Shown piece by piece: positions 1-5,331 of a DNA stretch of 5,674 bases (positions within the stretch are counted from its first letter, which is position 1; the number at the start of each line of letters is the position of its first letter). Where the stretch lies: the NCBI GenBank assembly GCA_031254995.1, contig JAIRTJ010000164.1, forward strand, positions 1 through 5,674, given 5' to 3'. Position numbers and translations under genes: made by a program. Source of the DNA: Eubacteriales Family XIII. Incertae Sedis bacterium (GTDB lineage: Bacteria > Bacillota > Clostridia > Peptostreptococcales > Anaerovoracaceae). A model generated the notes under the pieces. That model was not told the DNA's origin and made no database searches. It saw nothing but the letters and a program-made list of their open reading frames with translations.

Positions 1-210
1 GAAATGAAGAACCATATACGGAAAGATGGAGAGGCCCCGCAAGGGTATCATGGGCATGGCGCGAACGCCCTCGGGCGCGTCGTCCGAGGTTTCTTCCTCG
101 GCCTCGTCCATGATGGCTTCCAACTCCGCGATCTCATTTTCTTTTTTAGTCGTATCGGATTCGCTTTCGCGCGCCTCTTCCCCTGCGGGAACGTCTTTTT
201 TTCTGACCAA
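1..210 (-). CDS. lon: ATP-dependent protease Lon (LonA type), N-terminal fragment
   Basis: Only the first 70 codons are in the window; the gene continues past base 1. Residues 54-70 read MIPLRGLSIFPYMVLHF, the opening strand of the Lon substrate-binding (LAN) domain. This points to LonA rather than the LonB form, which lacks that domain. Lon is a cytoplasmic AAA+ serine protease that degrades misfolded and regulatory proteins; its ATPase and Ser-Lys catalytic parts lie outside the window. A TTG start at 210 is chosen because an in-frame TAA lies three codons upstream, GAGG sits 9 nt before it, and it follows the clpX stop by 14 nt. This start gives about 51 acidic, low-complexity residues (rich in E, D, S) before the LAN domain, longer than the short leader of typical LonA. 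Met34 (111) and Met52 (57) are alternative starts; a GAGGG lies about 10 nt before Met52. The family call is firm and the start is less certain. Confidence 0.88.
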   Translation of the reverse strand, partial: MVRKKDVPAGEEARESESDTTKKENEIAELEAIMDEAEEETSDDAPEGVRAMPMIPLRGLSIFPYMVLHF

Positions 211-219
211 TGCCCCTTA

Positions 220-223
220 CCTC
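220..223 (-). promoter_or_regulatory. Ribosome binding site for lon (supports the TTG start)
   Basis: GAGG lies 9 nt upstream of the TTG at 210 and just after the clpX stop. A second purine run, AAGGGG at 213-218, is only 2 nt from the TTG, too close to be the main Shine-Dalgarno. The site supports translation from the TTG but does not exclude an internal ATG. Confidence 0.5.
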
Positions 224-224
224 A

Positions 225-1517
225 TCAAGATACTATCTGCTTTGCGTCTTTCTTTCCCTTCTTTTCCGCCAAAACCAACGTGGGACCGGTGTCCTTGTCT
301 ATTGCGGCTTCGGTGACTACGACCTTTTTGATGTCGCTGCGCGAAGGAATTTCATACATGATATCCGTCATGACATGCTCGAAGATGCTGCGCAATCCCC
401 TGGCGCCCGTCTTTCGCTCGATGGCTTTCTCCGCGAGCTTCTTTATCGCGTTGTCCTCGAGTTCCAACTCGACATTGTCAAGCATGAGCAGTTTTTTATA
501 CTGTTTCAACAGGGAGTTCTTAGGCTCCGTAATGATTCGCACCAAGGCGTTTGCGTCCAATTCATGCAACGTGCACATGACAGGCAGACGGCCGATGAAC
601 TCCGGAATCAGCCCGTACTTCAGCAAATCCTCCGACTGAACGCACTTCAATATCTCGCTCGAGGCCTTTTCCGTCTCTCTGACCTCGGAATTGAAACCTA
701 TGGTCTTCTCGCCCAATCTGCGCAAAATGATCTTGTCCAGTCCGTCAAAGGCTCCGCCGCAGATGAAGAGGACGTTCGTCGTGTCAAACGGAATGAAATC
801 CTGGTGCGGGTGTTTCCTGCCGCCCTGCGGCGGTACGTTCGCCACTGTCCCCTCTATGATCTTCAGGAGAGCCTGTTGCACGCCCTCGCCGCTGACGTCT
901 CTCGTTATGGATACGTTGTCGCCCTTTCGCGATATCTTGTCGATCTCATCCACATAGATGATGCCCTTCTGCGCCTTTGCGATGTCTCCGTCGGCGGCCT
1001 GTATCAGCTTGAGCAAAATGTTTTCCACATCCTCGCCCACATATCCGGCCTCCGTAAGCGCCGTCGCGTCGGCGATCGCGAAAGGCACATTGAATATCCT
1101 AGCCAATGTCTGCGCGAGCAGTGTCTTTCCCGAACCCGTCGGCCCCATCATGACTATATTGCTTTTTTGTATCTCCACGCCGTCGTTGTCGTGGGCGCTC
1201 GCGTATTTGACGCGCTTGTAATGATTGTACACCGCCACCGCCAAGATCTTCTTCGCCTCGTCCTGATCGATGACGTAGTCGGACAGGGACTCGAAAATCT
1301 CCTTGGGTTTCGGCACGCAGAGTCCGTCGCCGCGCTCCGCGCGATACCCCTCATAGGCGTTTTCGAATTCCTCCCGTATAATGTCCTGACAAAGCTCCAC
1401 GCACTCATCGCAGATATAGACGTTGGGTCCCGCGATCAGTCGTTTCACCCGGTCTTGCGGCTTTCCGCAAAACGAACATTTCAATTGTTTATTGTCGTCG
1501 TAATTGCTCATTTGCAT
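225..1517 (-). CDS. clpX: ATP-dependent Clp protease ATP-binding subunit ClpX
   Basis: ClpX is the hexameric AAA+ unfoldase that recognises tagged substrates, unfolds them and threads them into ClpP in the cytoplasm. The 430 residues match the family length (about 420). The N-terminal zinc-binding domain has C14, C17, C36 and C39. Walker A is GPTGSGKT at 125-132, the pore-1 loop is GYVG at 158-161, and Walker B is IIYVDEID at 186-193. An RKH pore loop lies at 234-236. IGF at 273-275 is the loop that docks into ClpP. The arginine-finger region is PEFIGRLP with R310, and the sensor-2 motif is GARGLRS at 371-377 with R373. All key residues are intact. The gene sits 31 nt after clpP and 14 nt before lon, in one operon. 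Met1 (1517) and Met3 (1511) both have usable spacing to AGGAAAGGAAA, so the true start may be two codons in. Identity is certain. Confidence 0.99.
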   Translation of the reverse strand: MQMSNYDDNKQLKCSFCGKPQDRVKRLIAGPNVYICDECVELCQDIIREEFENAYEGYRAERGDGLCVPKPKEIFESLSDYVIDQDEAKKILAVAVYNHYKRVKYASAHDNDGVEIQKSNIVMMGPTGSGKTLLAQTLARIFNVPFAIADATALTEAGYVGEDVENILLKLIQAADGDIAKAQKGIIYVDEIDKISRKGDNVSITRDVSGEGVQQALLKIIEGTVANVPPQGGRKHPHQDFIPFDTTNVLFICGGAFDGLDKIILRRLGEKTIGFNSEVRETEKASSEILKCVQSEDLLKYGLIPEFIGRLPVMCTLHELDANALVRIITEPKNSLLKQYKKLLMLDNVELELEDNAIKKLAEKAIERKTGARGLRSIFEHVMTDIMYEIPSRSDIKKVVVTEAAIDKDTGPTLVLAEKKGKKDAKQIVS

Positions 1518-1548
1518 ATTTCCTTTCCTGTTTTGGAATAATATTCGT

Positions 1549-2130
1549 CTATCGAGACGAGACCACCTTATCGATCAGCCCGTAATCAACGGCCTGCTCT
1601 GCGGTCATGAAATTGTCCCGATCCGTATCTATCGCGATGCGCTCCTGCGGTTGCCCCGTGCGATCGGACAATATTCTGTTCAATTTTTCCCTCGTCTTTA
1701 TGATATGCTCCGCGTGAATCTTGATGTCCTCGGCCTGTCCCTGCACGCCGCCCAAAGGCTGATGAATCAAGATCTCCGCGTTGGGCAGGGCGAACCTCTT
1801 GCCCTTTGCGCCCGCAGTCAGCAAAAATGAACCCATGCTGGCCGCCATGCCGACGCAGATCGTCGAAACATCCGGCTTTATGTATTGCATGGTGTCGTAG
1901 ATGGCAAAACCCGCCGAAACGGAGCCTCCGGGGCTGTTGATGTACATGTTGACATCCTTGCTGTTGTCCTCCGCCTCAAGAAAAAGCAACTGCGCTATTA
2001 CGGAACTCGCCAACGCGTCGTTGATCTCTTCTCCGAGGAAGACAATCCTATCCTTTAAAAGTCTCGAATAGATGTCGTAGGAGCGTTCTCCCTGACCGGT
2101 CTGTTCGATCACATATGGTATAAGCGGCAT
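1549..2130 (-). CDS. clpP: ATP-dependent Clp protease proteolytic subunit ClpP
   Basis: ClpP is the self-compartmentalised serine peptidase that forms a tetradecameric barrel and degrades substrates delivered by ClpX. The 193 residues are a normal length. The catalytic triad is visible: Ser98 in GMAASMGSF, His123 in ILIHQPLGG and Asp172 in DTDRDNFM. The INSPGGSV segment (64-71) is the glycine-rich oxyanion strand. The mature N-terminal motif PLIPYVIEQ begins at residue 2, with no sign of a long propeptide. The ATG at 2130 is chosen over an in-frame TTG at 2157 because AAGGAG lies 6 nt before the ATG and homologues start here. It stands 118 nt downstream of tig and 31 nt upstream of clpX, so enzyme and unfoldase are made together. 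Identity is certain. Confidence 0.99.
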   Translation of the reverse strand: MPLIPYVIEQTGQGERSYDIYSRLLKDRIVFLGEEINDALASSVIAQLLFLEAEDNSKDVNMYINSPGGSVSAGFAIYDTMQYIKPDVSTICVGMAASMGSFLLTAGAKGKRFALPNAEILIHQPLGGVQGQAEDIKIHAEHIIKTREKLNRILSDRTGQPQERIAIDTDRDNFMTAEQAVDYGLIDKVVSSR

Positions 2131-2136
2131 ATTTTT

Positions 2137-2142
2137 CTCCTT
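2137..2142 (-). promoter_or_regulatory. Ribosome binding site deciding the clpP start
   Basis: A perfect AAGGAG lies 6 nt before the ATG at 2130. It fixes the start there, since the alternative TTG at 2157 lies upstream of this site. Confidence 0.85.
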
Positions 2143-2161
2143 ATTCTTGCGGTTCAATCGC

Positions 2162-2183
2162 AGGCCTGAATCCTTGCAGGCCT
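2162..2183 (-). repeat. Small inverted repeat (hairpin) in the tig-clpP gap
   Basis: Arms AGGCCTG (2162-2168) and CAGGCCT (2177-2183) can form a 7-bp stem with an 8-nt loop in the 118-nt gap between tig and clpP. Because AGGCCT is itself palindromic, the same bases are also a direct repeat. No T-run follows on the minus strand, so it does not look like an intrinsic terminator. It could be a processing or stability element in the operon mRNA, or chance. The rest of the gap (2131-2248) shows no clear promoter. Confidence 0.35.
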
Positions 2184-2248
2184 CTGAACGAACCCGATCA
2201 AACCCTTCTCAATAACTCATTTAATCTCATCGTTCGGCGTTTATCGTC

Positions 2249-3535
2249 TCACGCCTCGATGACGGCCGTCTCAAACATATAGTCCACGGCCTTTCGATTC
2301 TTGATATCCTCTCGGATCAAGGGCAATTGAGCGTCGCCCATGATTTTTTTCAATTCGTGTACGTCCATCTTGTACTGCTCGGCCATCTGTTTCAATTCCT
2401 GATCCGTCTCCTCATCGCTCGCGTCGAAATTCTCTGCGGCGACGACAGCCTTGACGATCAATCGCATCTTCACGTGCTTGAGCGCGTCGTTTCGCATGGA
2501 TTCGCGAAATTCCGCCGGATCTTTTCCTATATATTGAAAATATTGTTGCATATCGAGACCCTGTTGCCTCAAGCTCTGCGCGAACTCGTCCATCATCGCA
2601 TCCATTCGATCTTCAACCATGACGTCGGGAACATCGACCTCGTTCGCGTTGTACACCGCTTCCAATACGGCGTTTTTCTTTTCCGCCTCCGCTCTTTCTT
2701 CCGCGGATTTCCTCAAGCGTTTTTCGATGTCGGCCTTGTACTCGTCCAAGCTCTCAAACTCGCTTACATCCTGCGCGAACTCATCGTCAAGCTCGGGCTT
2801 TTCCTCGCGCTTCACACCGTTTACGACCACGCGGAACACCGCTTCCTTCCCCTTCAATTCCTCCGCGTGATACTCCTCGGGGAACGTCGTTTTCACATCT
2901 ACCGTGTCTCCGGCCTTCGCGCCGACAAGCTGTTCCTCGAACCCGGGGATGAACGATCCTGAGCCGAGTTTCAAGTTGTGGCCGTTGGCTTCGCCGCCTT
3001 CGAATGGAACATCGTCGATGAAACCCTTGTAGTCGATATTCACTGTGTCGCCATTTTCCGCGGCTTCGTCCGTATCCGTAAAACGAGCGTTTCGAGTGCG
3101 CGCGATCTCCAATTCGCGATCCACGTCCTCGTCGGTCACATCATGCTTCACATCTTTGATCTTCACGCCCGTATAGTCCTTGACTTCGACCTGCGGGGGA
3201 ACAGTCACCGTCACGGCAGCTTTAAACCCCTCGCCTTTTTTTATTTCCCCGAATTCCACTCGCGGCCTGTCTATCGGCTCGATGTCCAATTCGGTCAACG
3301 CCTTGGGATAATTAGCTTGAAGCATGGCATCCAGCGCCTCTTCCATGAAAATCCCTTCGCCGTAATGTTGTTCGATGATCTTTCTCGGCGCCTTGCCTCT
3401 GCGAAAACCGTTCACCTGATAGCGGTCCTTCGTCTTTTTATATGCCTCGATCTGCGCGTTTTCGAATTCCTCCGCGTCAAATCCTATTTCAAATGTAACG
3501 TCGTTATTCTCCTTGGAAACAAATGTCGCCTTCAT
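2249..3535 (-). CDS. tig: Trigger factor (ribosome-associated chaperone and peptidyl-prolyl isomerase)
   Basis: Trigger factor binds at the ribosomal exit tunnel and shelters nascent chains; its FKBP-type domain can isomerise prolyl bonds. The 428 residues match the family. Residues 1 to about 115 form the ribosome-binding domain, with the signature GFRRGKAP at 43-50 that contacts ribosomal protein L23. The FKBP domain spans about 157-245, including NGDTVNIDYKGF (161-172) and GSGSFIPGFEEQLVGAKAGD (191-210). The remainder, about 246-428, is the charged helical C-terminal chaperone domain. The start has AGGA 6 nt upstream. It is the first gene of the tig-clpP-clpX-lon operon, with the promoter about 160 nt upstream. 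No residue looks missing. Identity is certain. Confidence 0.98.
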   Translation of the reverse strand: MKATFVSKENNDVTFEIGFDAEEFENAQIEAYKKTKDRYQVNGFRRGKAPRKIIEQHYGEGIFMEEALDAMLQANYPKALTELDIEPIDRPRVEFGEIKKGEGFKAAVTVTVPPQVEVKDYTGVKIKDVKHDVTDEDVDRELEIARTRNARFTDTDEAAENGDTVNIDYKGFIDDVPFEGGEANGHNLKLGSGSFIPGFEEQLVGAKAGDTVDVKTTFPEEYHAEELKGKEAVFRVVVNGVKREEKPELDDEFAQDVSEFESLDEYKADIEKRLRKSAEERAEAEKKNAVLEAVYNANEVDVPDVMVEDRMDAMMDEFAQSLRQQGLDMQQYFQYIGKDPAEFRESMRNDALKHVKMRLIVKAVVAAENFDASDEETDQELKQMAEQYKMDVHELKKIMGDAQLPLIREDIKNRKAVDYMFETAVIEA

Positions 3536-3693
3536 TCTCTTTCCTTTCCCGCAATCCTTCCTTGACCCGATTCCTCTCGTTCGCGCCGCGCGTTTTCCGC
3601 CGTTTCGTTCTCGCGGTTCGCCGGTTCAACGCAAAACAACCCGGATCTTAGCGCAAAACGAACGCGCAAAGACCTGCGACCCTTGAGACTGAT

Positions 3694-3723
3694 ATTATAT
3701 CATTGATTTGAGATAAAAGTAAA
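3694..3723 (-). promoter_or_regulatory. Sigma-A-type promoter of the tig-clpP-clpX-lon operon
   Basis: On the minus strand the -35 is TTTACT (3723-3718), the spacer 18 nt and the -10 a consensus TATAAT (3699-3694). Transcription would start near 3687, giving an untranslated leader of about 150 nt before tig. The -35 lies about 60 nt past the end of the corrinoid gene. I found no CIRCE (HrcA) inverted repeat and no tandem GGTCAAA (CtsR) site near it. The 249-nt gap 3536-3784 holds this promoter and leader and no gene I can support. Confidence 0.7.
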
Positions 3724-3784
3724 CCGTTGGGTCGCTCTGCATTTGTTTTGCGGCTTCCCGCGAAATCCGCGCTCGGCTCCCCGA

Positions 3785-4423
3785 TTAAGTCCTCGGAATG
3801 AACATTTTCGCCCGTTCCGCCGCCGAAGAAGCATCCGGCGAATACGCGTCCGCGCCGATCTGCTCGCAAAACGCTTCCGTGACGGGCGCGCCGCCGACCA
3901 TGATCGCAACCTTGTCTCGGAGTCCCGCCGACTTCAAAGCCTCGACGACCGCCCCCTGTTGGTTCATCGTCGTCGTGAGCAAGGACGAAAGCGCCACGAT
4001 GTCAGGGCTGTGCTCCTCCACCGCCTTGACGATCGCGGAGGGCGATACGTCGACGCCGAGATCCACGATTTCAAAGCCCGCGCCTTCCAACATGAGTTTG
4101 ACGAGATTTTTGCCGATATCGTGCATGTCGCCCTGAACCGTTGCAATCACAACCTTTCCGACAGCCTCGACACCCTCTTCCGTCAACTTTTCTTTAAGAA
4201 TCTCCGTACCGCGATTCAGCGCGCGCGCCGCGATTAGAAGCTCGGGAACGAAGACCTCGTTGTTTTTAAAGCCTTCGCCCAGTCGTTCCATCCCGTCGAG
4301 CAAGCCTCTGTCGAGGATGTCCTGCGCGGACAATCCATCGTCCAATCCGTCGCGCACCAATTCCTCGACGACATCCTCATCGCCATCGTAAACCGCCTCC
4401 GAAATATCCTCGAATATCGACAC
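3785..4423 (-). CDS. Corrinoid (B12)-binding protein, methyltransferase corrinoid-protein family
   Basis: This 212-residue protein has the two-part layout of MtaC/MtbC/MttC-like corrinoid proteins. An N-terminal helical cap domain (about 1-85) is followed by a Rossmann-like cobalamin-binding domain (about 88-212). The binding signature DxHxxG is seen as D99-M-H101-D-I-G104, with H101 the expected cobalt ligand. SSLL (146-149) and GGAP (177-180) fit the later corrinoid-contact loops. In known systems such proteins shuttle a methyl group between a substrate-specific methyltransferase and a second methyltransferase acting on tetrahydrofolate or another acceptor. No methyltransferase or reactivase gene is in this window, so the substrate cannot be named. 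The GTG start is supported by AGGAG 6 nt upstream. A tRNA-Leu lies 48 nt upstream on the same strand with no terminator seen between, and the tig promoter follows. No strong terminator is visible after it. The family is confident; the physiological role is unknown. Confidence 0.93.
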   Translation of the reverse strand: MSIFEDISEAVYDGDEDVVEELVRDGLDDGLSAQDILDRGLLDGMERLGEGFKNNEVFVPELLIAARALNRGTEILKEKLTEEGVEAVGKVVIATVQGDMHDIGKNLVKLMLEGAGFEIVDLGVDVSPSAIVKAVEEHSPDIVALSSLLTTTMNQQGAVVEALKSAGLRDKVAIMVGGAPVTEAFCEQIGADAYSPDASSAAERAKMFIPRT

Positions 4424-4429
4424 CGAAAT

Positions 4430-4434
4430 CTCCT
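4430..4434 (-). promoter_or_regulatory. Ribosome binding site deciding the GTG start of the corrinoid protein gene
   Basis: AGGAG lies 6 nt before the GTG at 4423. The spacing is ideal and supports a non-ATG start that gives a complete N-terminal helix. Confidence 0.8.
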
Positions 4435-4471
4435 ATCGCATTCCTCGCTCAAAACCGCATTGTATATTTTT

Positions 4472-4554
4472 TGGTGCGCGCGGAGGGACTTGAACCCCCA
4501 CGGTTTCCCACCGGATTCTAAGTCCGGCGCGTCTGCCAATTCCGCCACGCGCGC
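4472..4554 (-). tRNA. tRNA-Leu (anticodon UAG), CCA encoded
   Basis: The 83-nt gene folds as a class II tRNA. The acceptor stem is GCGCGCG (5') with CGCGCGC (3'), followed by discriminator A and encoded CCA. The anticodon stem CCGGA/TCCGG closes the loop CTTAGAA, giving anticodon TAG at 4518-4520, which reads CUA and related Leu codons. The T arm is GGGGG-TTCAAGT-CCCTC with one G-U pair. The extra bases between the anticodon and T stems form the short variable arm expected of tRNA-Leu. The acceptor stem is a pure GC alternation, which is unusual but fully paired. A good promoter lies about 80 nt upstream. No T-run follows the 3' end; an A-run does. Confidence 0.97.
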
Positions 4555-4592
4555 ATGATGCGCAATCGTCCGCAAGCATCGCGGGCAACTTC

Positions 4593-4619
4593 GTCCGAAT
4601 CGGGAAACCCTGAACGGAC
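4593..4619 (-). other. Possible stem-loop in the leader of the tRNA-Leu transcript
   Basis: GTCCG (4593-4597) pairs with CGGAC (4615-4619). Inside, GGG (4602-4604) pairs with CCC (4608-4610) around a 3-nt AAA loop, separated from the outer stem by a 4x4 internal loop. It falls just after the predicted transcription start, in the roughly 70-nt leader removed during tRNA maturation. It could be a 5' leader structure or chance. Confidence 0.3.
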
Positions 4620-4631
4620 TCGACCCATTGC

Positions 4632-4660
4632 AGTATACAGAAATAATCGACGAAAAGCAA
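4632..4660 (-). promoter_or_regulatory. Sigma-A-type promoter for tRNA-Leu (and probably the corrinoid gene)
   Basis: On the minus strand TTGCTT (4660-4655), a 17-nt spacer and TATACT (4637-4632) make a near-consensus promoter. Transcription would start near 4625, about 70 nt before the mature tRNA. It is back-to-back with the plus-strand promoter at 4683-4711; the two -35 boxes are 22 nt apart. Confidence 0.75.
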
Positions 4661-4682
4661 GAGTCCCGATGCTCGAACGCGC

Positions 4683-4711
4683 TTGCGCTCATTTGCATTT
4701 CCTTATATAAT
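4683..4711 (+). promoter_or_regulatory. Sigma-A-type promoter for the nfeD-stomatin unit
   Basis: TTGCGC (4683-4688), a 17-nt spacer and a perfect TATAAT (4706-4711) are seen. Transcription would start near 4718, leaving a leader of about 90 nt before the NfeD gene, in which I see no clear structure. It diverges from the tRNA-Leu promoter. Confidence 0.75.
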
Positions 4712-4806
4712 ATGCATGAACGCATCCGCAAAACACCGACGCGCGAAGCAGGTTCGTTTCTTGGCATGGTACCCGCGACGCACTGAAATAACGAGGATTT
4801 TGCATT

Positions 4807-5283
4807 ATGGAACAGGGATTTTTCACGTTGATATTCACGCATATGGCCATCGTATGGATCGCGTTGGCGATTGTCTTCGCCGTCATCGAGGGGCTCACAT
4901 TCGGATTGGTGACCATCTGGTTTACGGTGGGGGCTGTGGTTTCAGCGGTCGTCGCCCTGCTCGGGGGCGGCATCCCCTTGCAATTGACCGTATTTTTCGC
5001 GGTCAGCATCATCCTGCTGATCTTCACGCGACCGATCTTGGTCAAACACCTGAAAGTGGGTCGGGAAAAGAACAACATCGAAATGATCGAGGGTAAGCGC
5101 GGTTTAGTAACGGAAGCCATCGAACCCTTCAAAAGCGGCCTCGTCAAGGTGAACGGCGTCGTATGGACAGCCGTCGGCGATACGCAGGAAGTCGTCGTTG
5201 ATATCGGCCAAGAGGTGGAAATCGTCCGGGTGGAGGGCGTGAAGCTCATCGTTACGCCCGCGTCTAACAAGCCTCCGGCATAA
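4807..5283 (+). CDS. NfeD-family membrane protein (short form)
   Basis: The 158 residues hold three hydrophobic membrane segments at about 6-31, 33-53 and 56-74. A soluble C-terminal domain of about 95-150 follows, reading GKRGLVTEAIEPFKSGLVKV and onward, with alternating beta strands and glycines typical of the NfeD OB-fold. There is no ClpP-like serine protease domain, so this is the short NfeD class, not the long protease form. NfeD proteins are encoded beside stomatin/SPFH proteins and are thought to help them assemble in membrane microdomains; the next gene here is such a protein. The ATG at 4807 has GAGGA 9 nt upstream. The family call is firm from architecture and neighbour; the biochemical activity is not known. 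Confidence 0.92.
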   Translation: MEQGFFTLIFTHMAIVWIALAIVFAVIEGLTFGLVTIWFTVGAVVSAVVALLGGGIPLQLTVFFAVSIILLIFTRPILVKHLKVGREKNNIEMIEGKRGLVTEAIEPFKSGLVKVNGVVWTAVGDTQEVVVDIGQEVEIVRVEGVKLIVTPASNKPPA

Positions 5284-5319
5284 GGTTTGCGCATATTTAT
5301 AAGTTATACTATTTCACAG

Positions 5320-5325
5320 AAGGAG
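5320..5325 (+). promoter_or_regulatory. Ribosome binding site for the SPFH protein gene
   Basis: AAGGAG lies 6 nt before the ATG at 5332, fixing the start of a gene whose 3' end is outside the window. Confidence 0.8.
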
Positions 5326-5331
5326 AATCTC

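Noticed and set aside
210..1541. A 443-codon open frame on the plus strand spanning all of clpX
   Set aside because: It is the antisense of a fully conserved clpX and its translation resembles no family I know. Long antisense frames are common opposite genes with strong codon bias.
2327..3565. Plus-strand open frames opposite tig
   Set aside because: They are antisense to an intact trigger factor gene and show no recognisable domain.
3560..3567. GGTCAAGG on the minus strand as a possible CtsR half site in the tig leader
   Set aside because: The second half of the tandem heptad is absent. A similar lone GATCAAA-like word in the tig-clpP gap also lacks a partner.
3740..3784. GC-rich CGCG-N5-CGCG as a terminator after the corrinoid gene
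   Set aside because: The stem is only 4 bp and is not followed by a T-run on the minus strand.
3743..4237. Plus-strand open frame opposite the corrinoid gene
   Set aside because: It is Arg-rich, has no domain and is fully antisense to a gene with a clear B12 motif and ribosome binding site.
4453..4471. TACAAT after the tRNA as a possible -10 for the corrinoid gene
   Set aside because: A suitable -35 would have to lie in the tRNA acceptor end and none is seen there at normal spacing.
4234..4842. Minus-strand open frame across the tRNA and both promoters
   Set aside because: It runs through the tRNA-Leu gene and both promoters and is out of frame with the corrinoid gene.
4689..5294. Minus-strand open frame opposite nfeD
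   Set aside because: The plus-strand NfeD protein has clear membrane segments, an OB-fold and a matching partner gene. The antisense translation is Thr/Ser-rich without a domain.
5305..5310. TATACT as a possible internal promoter between nfeD and the SPFH gene
   Set aside because: No acceptable -35 box at 16-18 nt and no extended -10 TG; co-transcription from 4683-4711 is simpler.
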